A stretch of DNA of 62,346 nucleotides from assembly GCA_905221605.1 (NCBI GenBank), contig CAJNDS010002649.1, positions 267,115 through 329,460 on the forward strand, in the 5' to 3' direction. This document shows positions 38,219-47,956 of the stretch, piece by piece. Below the pieces are notes generated by a model. It was not told the origin of the DNA, made no database searches, and saw nothing but the letters and a program-made list of their open reading frames with translations. The stretch comes from Symbiodinium natans. Lineage: Eukaryota; Sar; Dinophyceae; Suessiales; Symbiodiniaceae. Position 1 is the stretch's first letter. The number at the start of each line of letters is the position of its first letter. The position numbers were made by a program, and so were the translations under genes.

Positions 38219-40237
38219 CTAATCGGGGGGGATGTTTCTAGGCCGCATCCCTTTTGCTAATCCCGATTGAAGCCAGTCTTTGTACTGTGCCTGCTGTTCC
38301 TTGGCTCTCTGCATTTGGAGGGCCGCCTCCTTGTGTCTGGCCTCAACACTCAAGGACCCCCACTGTGGGGCTGTGGTTTCACATTGCCTGTGCAGTTCTG
38401 CGAGGAAGGCATCACCTTCAGCAATGTCTGGGCAGGCTGGGAGAGTGCCTAGGTCCGGTAGATACTGCTGGGAGGCTGGCACCTCTTCCAGGATTCGCGC
38501 AACGCGTGCCCACCAGCCCACTGCAGATCCTTTGGGGGCAGTGGAAGGGCGCTGCAAGACCAAGGGCCCCCACTGGGCCTGCACACACCACCCTCTGCCA
38601 GCTCTCGGGGCTTCGTGGCAGTGCTCCAGGCTGGCCGCCCAGGTTGCCAGTTTCCAGGTGCTCTGGTCCTCTTGGGCACAGGTCCTGTCCATGATGGCAA
38701 AATGGGAGGGTTGGACCTCTGGCCATTCCTGGTTTTTGAGGTCTGCTGCAAGTTTCGGGAACTGGGGAAGTTTCCAGGCTTTCCACTCGCTGGCACCATC
38801 CTGGATCTTGAGGTGCAAGGCTGCGTGCGGTTTCCACGGGACTGCCCAGGTAGCAGACAACTCCGCCAGGGCTTCCAGGCTCCTACTCACTACCCCAAAA
38901 TCCAGCTCCGCCCCATGGTTGCAAGTAGCTTCTCCAGTGGCTACCATTCTCCCCCGCATGACCTGAATCAGGGCTGTGTCCTGAACTTCAGTCGGGTCCA
39001 GGTTCCAGTCCCCCAAGATGACCCAAAGCTCTATGAGGGTTCGCACGAACGCAACCAGAGAGGATAGCACCTCTGCATTTGTGGGGCCATTTAGGCCTTC
39101 TGTGTCTCTCAGGTAGAGGGACACAATCGTGTAGTCCCACCGTTTTTGCCTCAGACCTACGGCTGTGTAGCCCGCCCCTTTGCATTGGTAGGTGGCTTTC
39201 TGCCACACACCGCTATTTTTGGGAAAGGCACAAGCAGTGCCCCCCAACCTTGTGCCCTTGTCCGACAGGGAGGCTGGCTCAGCATAGAGATCCCAGCCTA
39301 GGGATTGCAGTGTGGCTCGCCTGCCGTGCAGCATTTCTGGTGTGAGGTGGGTCTCCTGCAGGCACACCACCTTTGCTTTAGAGGAGGTTACCCACTCCAA
39401 TGCCCCGTTGTCAAAACTGGTGACATTGGCACTCATAATGCTGAGATACTGGTCGGGTGAGGCAGAAGGCTTAACCTTCTCATGGCTGGGCGCTTCTGAG
39501 TCGGTGCTCTCGTCATGCACAAGGTGGTCTTCGCGGTCCTGCTGGCCCAGCGCCTGATGCGGTGGCAGGGGCTCCTTTCTTTTGGGGAGCTCAGAGGCTA
39601 TCACCTCCTGTGCCTGTTGGATGGCTTTTCCGGTGATATCCTCTCCTTGCTCTAGGGCTTGCAGGACCATCCTGCACCAACCCCATGCCAGGGAGTCCTC
39701 CGCCATCTCCTCCTCTTGGGCTTCTATGAAGCTAAGGAGGGTGGCCTCCTTCGCCTGGAAGGGGCTCTCGTGGTCTTCCAGGAGGCTGACCACCTCCTGC
39801 CATGTCATCTCCAAACCCAGCTCCTCTGGGCTGCAGAGGGAAGGTTTCACCTTCTGGACTTCCTCATGCCTTTGTGGTGGGGGGGAGTCTGGTGGAACCA
39901 GAGGGTTCCCATCAGGGTTCACCTCCCACAGTGGCTTCATTTGCTCGTCGTCTGCTGGTGCCTCATCATCCGTAAGGTCCAGCTTGAAAAACTTAGGTCC
40001 TGTGATTTGGCTGGGCTTCTGCCAGCCTTGCTCGCAACCACTGCTGTCTGCAGTAAGTTGTTTCCCCAAGGCCTCCCTCAATCTTTTCCCATGTAGATTG
40101 ATGTGAGCACCCTGCTTATAGTATTCAGCACACGCAACCAGGAACTGCTGGGCAGTTCTCAGCATGTGTTCCAGCCTTTGGCTGGGGTCGCACATTGGCT
40201 CTGTGGGGCCCTTGCTTTGGGGCTCCAGGCCCCACAT
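38219..40237 (-). pseudogene. LINE endonuclease (EEP family), copy 1
   Basis: A 672-codon frame. Residues 1-255 are a hydrophilic, Glu-rich N-terminus. Residues 262-480 form an endonuclease/exonuclease/phosphatase domain: SIMSANVTSF (Asn271), VVCLQETHL (Glu295), VILGDWNLDP (Asp410/Asn412), ELDFGVVS and KPHAAL (His471). The frame ends at a run of seven G near 38228, where it shifts; the RT follows in another phase. This domain would nick the target DNA. Confidence 0.8.
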
Positions 40238-40246
40238 GCCGAGTCC

Positions 40247-41119
40247 CTAGGCCACCGGGCCCAACCCCGGCGGGTCCTCAAGGCCTGGAGGGGTAGGGCC
40301 CTCCTGTGCGCGACGTCTCTTTGCTTCTCGCTCCGCTTTAATCTCATGGAGCTTCTTCTCTTGCTCCTCATTGAGGCTTACCCCCAATTCATGGAGGATG
40401 CTGTCAACCTCCATGTCTGCAGCGGATTCGCAGAAGACTTTCTCTTTGAGTAGGCCTGAGCTTGCCTCTACCGCCTTTTGCGCCCTCTCAGCTTGCTCAT
40501 TCAGCACGATCATTTCTTGTAGAAGCTGCCTTAATGACTCCTTCGCCATGTCGATTCGCTTCTGCAGGCCAATCTTTTGATCGGCAATGTGCTTGAGCTT
40601 GCCAGCGGCGCTTTGCCAGCCCTGGCTGGCTTGGCTTGCGGCTTGGGATGGCGTAACCTCCTGACTGGCCTTGAGGCCTTTCAGGTAGGCGTTAACCTCC
40701 TCCGGCAGGGCGGCTTCATGCTTCTGGCACAGGTCTGTGAGGTCGTCCACCTCCTCCTTGACCTGTGCCTTGGGTGGTTTGTACCCTGCTTCCTGGAGGT
40801 TCTTCTGCACCTCTGTAGGCACATGGTCCCATGCCACTCCAAGGGCTTGAAGGACCTTGTTCGGCAGTGGGGTCTTCGGAGTCTTGGGCTTCTTTGGCGG
40901 CTGCCAGTAAGCAGCCTCAGCCACTGTGGGCCATTGTGGCTTCCACTGGCTCCAGGTCTGTCTCACCTTTCGGATGCTGTTTGCCCAGGGCGTTCTGCAC
41001 TTCTTGCAGAGCATGTGCGGCTGAGCCTTGTCCGCCCAAATCCATCCTGTGCAGCTTTTGCCGCTGCAACAGATGTACTCGCGGGGGGCCATGGCTAAGA
41101 GGTGGGCACCTCCGGGCAA
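40247..41119 (-). pseudogene. LINE ORF1-like protein, copy 1
   Basis: 290 codons. A zinc ribbon, CCSGKSCTGWIW...CKKCRTPW, lies near the N-terminus. A Lys/Pro-rich part follows, then a long Glu/Lys/Gln-rich coiled-coil stretch (IDMAKESLRQLLQEMIVLNE), ending PPGLGPVA. The Met at 41092 (MAPREYICC) has the better context. The stop TAG (40249-40247) is in frame with the endonuclease frame 9 bases later. So ORF1 and the endonuclease may be one polyprotein split by a point mutation or by readthrough. Confidence 0.7.
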
Positions 41120-41187
41120 ACTGTCCTAGACTGGCTACCAGGCTAGGAAGGCTGAGACCTCCCTCAGGCTACTCCTTGGGCCGAAAA

Positions 41188-41196
41188 CTTGAGCCA
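41188..41196 (-). other. Relict dinoflagellate spliced leader at LINE 5' end
   Basis: The first nine bases of LINE copy 1 on the minus strand, right after the target duplication, are TGGCTCAAG. This is the exact 3' end of the conserved dinoflagellate spliced leader (which ends TTTTGGCTCAAG). It lies at a predicted element boundary, so chance is unlikely. It means the RNA that was copied had been trans-spliced. Confidence 0.7.
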
Positions 41197-41213
41197 GGGG
41201 GGGGGTGTTCGAA
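41197..41213 (+). repeat. Shared target-site duplication between LINE copies 1 and 2a
   Basis: G9, TG, TTCGAA. It is the right flank of copy 1 and the left flank of copy 2a, as expected if two insertions used the same site. Confidence 0.6.
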
Positions 41214-41771
41214 TTTCCGAGTTGAGCGAACAAATGCGATCCACCGTCTTGGTGTTTGGGTTGTGAAAACCGTGCCTCTGTACTGGCACTACTGATGGCC
41301 CTCTTGGCCCTATGGTACAGGGGGAGGAAAGCAACCTCCTCCTAGGCTACCATCCACTTTGGGATGCTACCAGAGGTTGTACCTCAGGGGAGAGGATTGA
41401 ACCTCCTGGCGAAAACCACCTCAGGCTTCGGTGCAAGGGGTTGCAAAACCGTGAGGGGGGGGCCAGGGGTGCTCTCTGGCAGCGAGGATGAACCTCTGCT
41501 TTCATCCTCTTTGGGATGCTACCAGAGGCTGGTACCTCCCGAGAGGTTAGGAACCTCCTGACAAAAGGTCCCTCAAAGCCTTTGATGCACTTGGTGCAGG
41601 CTGACAGAGGGAAGCGGCCAGGGTTCCGCTCCGGTAGCGAGGATGGTACCTCTTGCCTTTCCTCGCTGGGAGGATGCAACCTCCTAGGCTGCATCAGCTG
41701 GTGGCTCCCTCAGGGGGACCAACTCCCAGCGAGGCTCTTCCATGATGTTGCCGAGGGGTCGTGCTAGCCCA
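41214..41771 (-). mobile_element. LINE copy 2a, 5'-truncated
   Basis: Only the 3' UTR and the last codons of the third module remain. The A tract is just 3 bases. It is flanked by GGGGGGTGTTCGAA on both sides (41200-41213 and 41772-41785), a 14-bp target-site duplication. Confidence 0.8.
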
Positions 41772-41924
41772 GGGGGGTGTTCGAACCTGGGTTCAACCCA
41801 GGTTCGAACTCCCGGCCCTCCGGGGGGGGGCGGGGGGGGGGGGGGGGGGGGGGGGGGGCTGGGAACAACAACATCGAGAACCTGGGTTTAACCTGGGTTC
41901 AACCTGGGTTCAACCCAGGTGCAA
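41772..41924. repeat. GGTTCGAACC/GGTTCAACC minisatellite with G40-type tract
   Basis: TTCGAACCTGGGTTCAACCC-type units. A G-rich run of about 40 bases (41821-41860, one C) follows, then four more GGTTCAACCTGG units up to the T tract of copy 2b. The same unit makes up 49383-49640. Confidence 0.85.
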
Positions 41925-42459
41925 TTTTTTTTTTCCGAGTTGAGCGAACAAATGCGATCCACCGTCTTGGTGTTTGGGTTGTGAAAACCGTGCCTCTGTA
42001 CCGGCACATCTGATGGCCCTCTTGGCCCTATGGTACAGGGGGAGGAAAGCAACCTCCTCCTAGGCTACCATCCACTTTGGGATGCTACCAGAGGTTGTCC
42101 CTCAGGAGACTGCCCAGGTAGCAGACAGCTCCGCCAGGGCTTCCAGGCTCCTACTCACTACCCCAAAATCCAGCTCCGCCCCATGGTTGCAAGTAGCTTC
42201 TCCAGTGGCTACCATTCTCCCCCGCATGACCTGAATCAGGGCTGTGTCCTGAACTTCAGTCGGGTCCAGGTTCCAGTCCCCCAAGATGACCCAGGGCTCT
42301 GGGAGGGTTCGCATTTGTGGGGCCATTTAGGCCTTCTGTGTCTCTCAGGTAGAGGGACACAATCGTGTAGTCCCACCGTCTTTGCCTCAGACCTACGGCT
42401 GTGTAGCCCGCCCCTTTGCATTGGTAGGTGGCTTTCTGCCACACACCGCTATTTTTCAA
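41925..42459 (-). mobile_element. LINE copy 2b, internally deleted
   Basis: A 3'-terminal part (41925-42111) is joined directly to an endonuclease part (42112-42459), skipping more than 5 kb including RT and RNase H. The junction shares only 'AG'/'GG' with either parent. A further 38-bp loss at GCA repeats lies near 42313. The T tract has 10 bases. Confidence 0.8.
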
Positions 42460-42481
42460 GCCAGGTTCAACCCAAGTTCAA
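42460..42481. repeat. Minisatellite remnant between LINE copies
   Basis: CAAGCCAGGTTCAACCCAAG then TTCAA, a two-unit piece of the GGTTCAACC minisatellite, ending at the T tract of copy 3. Confidence 0.75.
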
Positions 42482-42789
42482 TTTTTTTTCCGAGTTGAGC
42501 GAACAAATGCGATCCACCGTCTTGGTGTTTGGGTTGTGAAAACCGTGCCTCTGTACTGGCACTCCTGATGGCCCTCTTGGCCCTATGGTACAGGGGGAGT
42601 AAAGCAACCTCCTCCTTTGGGATGCTACGAGAGGCTGGTACCTCACGAGAGGTTAGGAACCTCCTGACAAAAGGTCCCTCAAAGCCTTTGATGCACTGGG
42701 TGCAGGCTGACAGAGGGAGGCGGTCAGGGTTCCGCTCCGGTAGCGAGGATGGTACCTCTTGCCTTTCCTCGCTGGGAGGATGCAACCTC

Positions 42790-43691
42790 CTAGGCTGCAT
42801 CAGCTGGTGGCTCCCTCAGGGGGACCAACTCCCAGCGAGGCTCTTCCATGATGTTGCCGAGGGGTCGTGCTAGCCCATAGTCCGGTGAGGGCAACTCATA
42901 TAGGACTTTCATGTCGATGAGAGCCTCGACAAACACCATGTCCATGTTCTTTAACTCCCACAGCAACAGGCTTGCCAGCATGGGGATGCTGGCATGGTGG
43001 AGGCTGACCCACCTCCTGACTTTGTTGCTTAGGGTGGGGGAGTCTTGGTCGAACCACCGGAAAAAGGAGACGAGCCGGGTTTGGCTGGGGAAACCGTAGT
43101 GTTCCCTTGTGCCCCAGTTGGCTACGTCCAGGGACGTTAACCGGTGGTACTTGGGCATTCCCAAGTACCCCCAGTTATGCTCCCCTTGATCCCGGGGATG
43201 GAGGTACCCCTCCGGAAGGCGTAGTCCTGACCAGAAGCACAACATAATGCACATCTGGAGGAACGAACCGTCCGGTGTTGGGTCAAGGGTGTAGCACACC
43301 CTTGACCCCCCCGAGCAAGCATGGTCAGGAACCGGGTTTTGCCCTGGACCTCATAGGAGGCCCGGTCCGGCATCTGGTTTGCTAGGCCATTGCCTCGACC
43401 TCGGCTGCTTGCTCGGAGGATGAGGTTACCTCCCTCGTTCGCTGGCCTATTGCCCGTGTTGAGGTCTGCCGGGGGCTCTTGGTCCCCTGGAGCCTGCTCC
43501 TCGACTGGGGCAGGCTCCTGGCTGGTTTCGGAGGTATCCCCTCCTGAGCTTTCGGCTTGGTCCCAGTCTCGGGTGGCCCCCCACCAGCTGGACCAAATTC
43601 CGGACCAGTGCTCGTCTTTCCATTGCTGCCATCCTTCCCACTCTTCGTGCCCCCAGCCAGGGTGGGCAGCACGTTTGGCTGGCGGTGGCAT
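42790..43691 (-). pseudogene. LINE third module and linker, copy 3
   Basis: Two frames. 43137-43691 starts MPPPAKRAAHPGWGHEEWEG and runs through NQMPDRASYEVQGKTRFLTM. 42790-43299 carries the rest of the third module to PPADAA. A deletion near 43280 has removed about 120 bp that copy 4 retains. Confidence 0.6.
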
Positions 43692-43970
43692 GGGCGGGAC
43701 CCTTTGGGCTGCTTCAGAGACAGCCTGCTGTCTCTGGGCCCTGGCTTTCTTACCCGGCCTGTTCCGTTGCCAGCCTCTACCTCCGGAGGCTGCCCCTCCC
43801 CTGCCGGTGTTGTGGGTGGCAGTTCCTGGTTGTCTTCCTCCTTGGTCTCGGCAGGGGCTGCGTTGGAGGAGGCACTGGCTTGGGAGGGTAGCCCCTCCTG
43901 AGTGTCGTCGCCGGCGGGGTGGTGTAGAGCCTTTGGCTCCGGGGAGGCCCCACCCTCCGGCTTTTCTTCT

Positions 43971-45428
43971 TCACTCTTCATTGGGGCTTCCTGGGCCTCC
44001 TGGCCCTGGGAGGGCAGGTCCTCCTGCTTCATTTCCGCCATTGCGCACGGAGGGGTTGGGCCCTTCTACTGGCCTGACTGCCTGTGCTGGCTGAAAAAGG
44101 CTGCGGATGGGATTTGTGGCTTCTGGCTTGAAAAGCGACTTACATCGGGAGTCCTTTTTAAAACAACAAGCAGCGGCAAGTTTTTGCGAAACCGTTCGGG
44201 TTTTTAGGGACAGCTGACCACCACAACCCTCGCACACCCAAAGCTGCCTAGTTCCTAAAAGTTTCAAAACATGCGTAACATGAACCCCTTCAATCGCAAC
44301 CCTCCCTTGATGCACACATTGGTGTGCTGCCAGCGCCTCTAAGGTCTTGCGGTTTTTGGTGTGCAAAAGTTTTAGCTGGCACTGGGCACACCGGAGGTTG
44401 AGACCGTCCCACTCCCAGGCATGTATGGATTTGGTCCGGACCAATTCCTGGAACCATTCCTGCTGGGTGGTGGTGTGGCCACGGCCTATGTTGGATCCAA
44501 CCCGCTTTTTACAGGGCCTTGCATTGGTCTCGGGGTTTTTGCGGGCCTGCTTGTCCTGCAGGAAGACCTTGTAGACTGGGTGTTGGTTCTCTCCTACAGC
44601 GGTGAGGATCTTTTCAGCCCTGCTCGCCAGGAACTCTTGGGCTTTCTTGCTGCAATGGTCCTGATACTGACTGGCTGCTCGGGCCTCGGGGCGGGCCAGC
44701 TCGGCCGCTTTTTCCCCACACAATTTGTCCGCCAGGTCATTGACCTGCTGTCTCCACACGTGTTCCGCACCGACCTTCCGGAGGAAATCCTCCTCTGAGA
44801 CATGAGACGGGACCCATTTCTTTTTGAGGCGGTCGACCTCCGTAGCTTGTAGCTCCCACCAGATGTCACCGTGTGTTTTCCCCGGTTTTGGGTTGCGGAC
44901 ACGTTTCGGGACACCAAGGCAATCGAGCGTCGTGTCAACTGGGCCTTTGGTGTATCGGGCTAGCTGCAAAACTGCATACATCTCTCCCCGAAAAACCGTC
45001 TGAGGTCCCGGGACTTGACCGACGATTGCCCCGACCTGGACATACTCTTGGCCCTGCTTTTTACAGGCCACCACTGCGTAGGCTACCTGCCTGAGTCTCG
45101 GGTCCGCCGTGAAAGGGCCCCCGCTAGCATCTGTGCCGTAGACAAGCTCCGGGTCGCTGAGGGGCTCTTTGTTGGCCCATATGCCCAAGAAGGTGGGCTT
45201 ATCTTCCTGGGGAGGTGGTACCTGCCAGTCGGGTTTGGGCGGGAGTCCTCTGGTCCACAGTGATCGCGGGCCTTGGGCCCTGCCTTCTTGGAACCATGCT
45301 GGCAACTCCCAGTTCTGGGCTTCCCACCAGGCACAATCCAAGAGCACATGCTCCCAGTCTGCTTCCTGGTGGCACCGGGGGCACACCTTGACGGCAGAGT
45401 TTTGGCTGCAGGGCTCCTTGCCAAACAC
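43971..45428 (-). pseudogene. LINE zinc knuckle, RNase H and double-CxxC region, copy 3
   Basis: A 485-codon frame that joins CPRCHQEADWEHVLLDC, the full RNase H motif set and the double-CxxC region in one phase. This shows that the latter is a normal C-terminal part of the pol protein. The upstream break is a 5-bp deletion (GCTGCAGGGCT against GCTGCACACCAGGGCT in copy 1). Confidence 0.75.
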
Positions 45429-46728
45429 ACCTCAGGCCTAAGGCTTTCGTGGTTCGCCCTTCTTTCTTAAAACCCCCCAGCAGTTTCCTCCCAACTGTCC
45501 AATCTACTCCCCCTTTTAGCTCAGGAGCAGCGATGCCGGTGGCGATACGGCGGTCCACTTCTTCCTGATAAGTTTTCTGGAGGAGGTCAAGGACACGACA
45601 CTCCTGCTGTGGGGTGTGCATGGTGTGCCTGGCGCCCCGGGTGTCCAGCCACTCATCACTGTCCCTAGGCTGCCAGCCGAGGTCGAGCAGGTATGCAACG
45701 GTAGCCGCAAGAGGGCCTTTGACCATTTGCCACCTGCTGCTGGCTTCCTCTAGTTTTTGGACTGTAAGGCCCCAGGTTCTTTCCAGCAGGTCTTCCTTTC
45801 CGGTCCACCTTGTCTTTAGCTGGAACCAGGCTTCAACCTGCTGGACCATCAGCGTGCGACCCGGATCCTGGTACCTGTCACTTACAGAGGATAGCGCCAC
45901 CTCTAGGTTGCCCATTTTCTGTCTACCACACTGCTCAGCCAAGGCGTTCCGGAGCTTGTGTCTCCGGGTGGGCGGCATTCCCTGGGCTTGGTGGCCCCAA
46001 GTGAGGACGGAGGCCACCCCTCCCCTGAAGAGGCGGACTTTGGCCGGGACACCCGGAACTCGGAGTTGTTTCAGCTTTTTCTGCCGATGGCCCGCTTTGT
46101 GCCTGCGGGCTCGTTGCACCTTGACCCGCCTGACCCGACCCAGGGCACAGTCCAGGCCTAAGTCTTTCATGCTGTCACAGATAGCCGGGTCCCCATCTTT
46201 GCGCAGCTTTTGTAGTTCTCTCCTGGCTTCGGCAGTGGTGCACAGGAAGCCTGTCTTCTTCAGGGACAAACGGAGGTCACTACCTTCCAGAAGCCGGCGA
46301 AGGGTTTTGTAACCTTCATAGACCGCAAATGCTGCCTGCTCGGGATGTCGCGCTTCGAAATCCGCTCCAATATCATCGACCCAGGTGTCCAGGGCGGTGA
46401 TACTGTGGAGCTGAGCGGCCTCTTGCATTATTGGCTGGAGGTAAACCCTGGCCATCATTGTTGCGAACGGGCACCCTGCTAAGATGCCCCTCGCAGGGAG
46501 GATCCCCTCCGAGAGGAGATCCTCTGCCACGAGATATCGCGTTCCCCGGTAGACTTGCATGACCAGGAGGGCTATAGCTGGCGGGAAGCCGGTCGCCACT
46601 ATCCGCTCCTCCAGTTTGGTCCAGTTGACGCTGTCATAGAAAGTCTGCAGGTCCAAAAGGACCGCACAGGCATGCTTGTTAGCCGCGCGGCTAACTTCTC
46701 CCCTCAGGAGTCGCTGCATGCCTGTTTC
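45199..46728 (-). pseudogene. LINE reverse transcriptase and connection, copy 3
   Basis: Carries motifs A (LLDLQTFYDSVNW), B, C (WVDD) and D. It continues in the same phase through the RT-connection to the 5-bp deletion. An open frame runs on across the nested-insertion boundary to 46857, but those extra codons belong to copy 4's 3' UTR and are not natural. Confidence 0.75.
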
Positions 46729-46731
46729 CAA
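46718..46731 (+). repeat. 14-bp target-site duplication, left (nested LINE copy 4)
   Basis: ATGCCTGTTTCCAA, identical to 49371-49384. Confidence 0.9.
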
Positions 46732-47206
46732 TTTTTTTTCCGAGTTGAGCGAACAAATGCGATCCACCGTCTTGGTGTTTGGGTTGTGAAAACCGTGCCT
46801 CTGTACTGGCACTACTGATGGCCCTCTTGGCCCTATGGTACAGGGGGAGGAAAGCAACCTCCTCCTAGGCTACCATCCACTTTGGGATGCTACCAGAGGT
46901 TGTACCTCAGGGGAGAGGATTGAACCTCCTGGCGAAAACCACCTCAGGTTTCGGTGCAAGGGGTTGCAAAACCGTGAGGGGGGGGCCAGGGGTGCTCTCT
47001 GGCAGCGAGGATGAACCTCTGCTTTCATCCTCTTTGGGATGCTACCAGAGGCTGGTACCTCCCGAGAGGTTAGGAACCTCCTGACAAAAGGTCCCTCAAA
47101 GCCTTTGATGCACTTGGTGCAGGCTGACAGAGGGAAGCGGCCAGGGTTCCGCTCCGGTAGCGAGGATGGTACCTCTTGCCTTTCCTCGCTGGGAGGATGC
47201 AACCTC

Positions 47207-47902
47207 CTAGGCTGCATCAGCTGGTGGCTCCCTCAGGGGGACCAACTCCCAGCGAGGCTCTTCCATGATGTTGCCGAGGGGTCGTGCTAGCCCATAGTCC
47301 GGGGAGGGCAACTCATAAAGGACTTTCATGTCAATGAGAGCCTCGACAAACACCATGTCCATGTTCTTTAAATCCCACAGCAACAGGCTTGCCAGCATGG
47401 GGATGCTAGCATGGTGGAGGCTGACCCACCTCCTGACTTTGTTGCTTAGGGTGGGGGAGTCTTGGTCGAACCACCGGAAAAAGGAGACGAGCCGGGTTTG
47501 GCTGGGGAAACCGTAGTGTTCCCTTGTGCCCCAGTTGGCTACGTCTAGGGACGTTAACCGGTGGTACTTGGGCATTCCCAAGTACCCCCAGTTATGCTCC
47601 CCTTGATCCCGGGGATGGAGGTACCCCTCCGGAAGGCGTAGTCCTGACCAGAAGCACAACATAATGCACATCTGGAGGAATGAACCGTCCGGTGTTGGGC
47701 GGATGGGGGCCACCATCCGCTCAACTGTGAAGGCCCTCAGGTCCTGGGCCGGGATCCCAGGAACCTCGACCTGGAGGGTGAACCTCCGGCAGACCTGCGG
47801 CCAGGAATCGAGGGACAGCGCAAAAAGCTCCCACTCGAAGTGGTGGGCCTCTTGGGGGCCCACCTTCAGGACCCAGCGGGGTTCCCGGTCAAGGGTGTAC
47901 AC
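47207..47902 (-). pseudogene. LINE third module, copy 4 (most complete)
   Basis: 231 codons uninterrupted: REPRWVLKVGPQEAHHFEWE, then LQVEVPGIPAQDLRAFTVER (absent from copies 1 and 3), PTPDGSFLQMCIMLCFWSGL, MPKYHRLTSLDVANWGTREH, and a Leu-rich helix before PPADAA. It is the best template for a remote-homology search. It is not a known LINE domain to me. Confidence 0.65.
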
Positions 47903-47956
47903 ACCCTTGACCCCCCCCGAGCAAGCATGGTCAGGAACCGGGTTTTGCCCTGGACC

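Larger units (their letters stand above)
33303..41196 (-). mobile_element. LINE, near full-length, copy 1
   Basis: A non-LTR retrotransposon on the minus strand. The 3' end carries an A tract (T7CT5 on plus at 33303-33315). The 5' end carries a spliced-leader remnant at 41188-41196. Order 5' to 3': ORF1 (zinc ribbon plus coiled coil), endonuclease, RT, zinc knuckle, RNase H, double-CxxC region, Pro/Glu-rich linker, a third conserved module, and a 3' UTR of about 480 bp. The reading frame is broken by a TAG, at least three frameshifts (near 38228, 38045 and 37142), an 8-bp deletion near 35645 and a deletion near 34545 relative to copy 3. It therefore looks inactive. Confidence 0.85.
42482..46728 (-). 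mobile_element. LINE copy 3, 5'-truncated in RT
   Basis: T8 tract at the low end, then UTR, third module, linker, zinc region, RNase H and RT. It stops at LETGMQRLL inside the RT, next to minisatellite sequence (CAACCTGGG, now at 49383, separated by the nested copy 4). It keeps bases lost in copy 1 near 37142 and 35645, but has its own 5-bp deletion near 45410. Confidence 0.85.

Noticed and set aside
34509-39067. Long plus-strand open frames opposite the LINE ORFs
   Set aside because: They mirror GC-rich minus-strand coding, are rich in Leu/Pro/Ser/Cys, and carry no motif, while the minus strand has complete EEP, RT and RNase H motifs.
41925-42459. Copy 2b as a spliced LINE transcript
   Set aside because: The junction has no donor or acceptor dinucleotides at the parental positions; an internal deletion or template switch fits better.
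45199-46857. 552-codon frame read as a single LINE protein with a new N-terminus
   Set aside because: Its first 40 codons come from the 3' UTR and A tract of the nested copy 4; the join is an accident of insertion.
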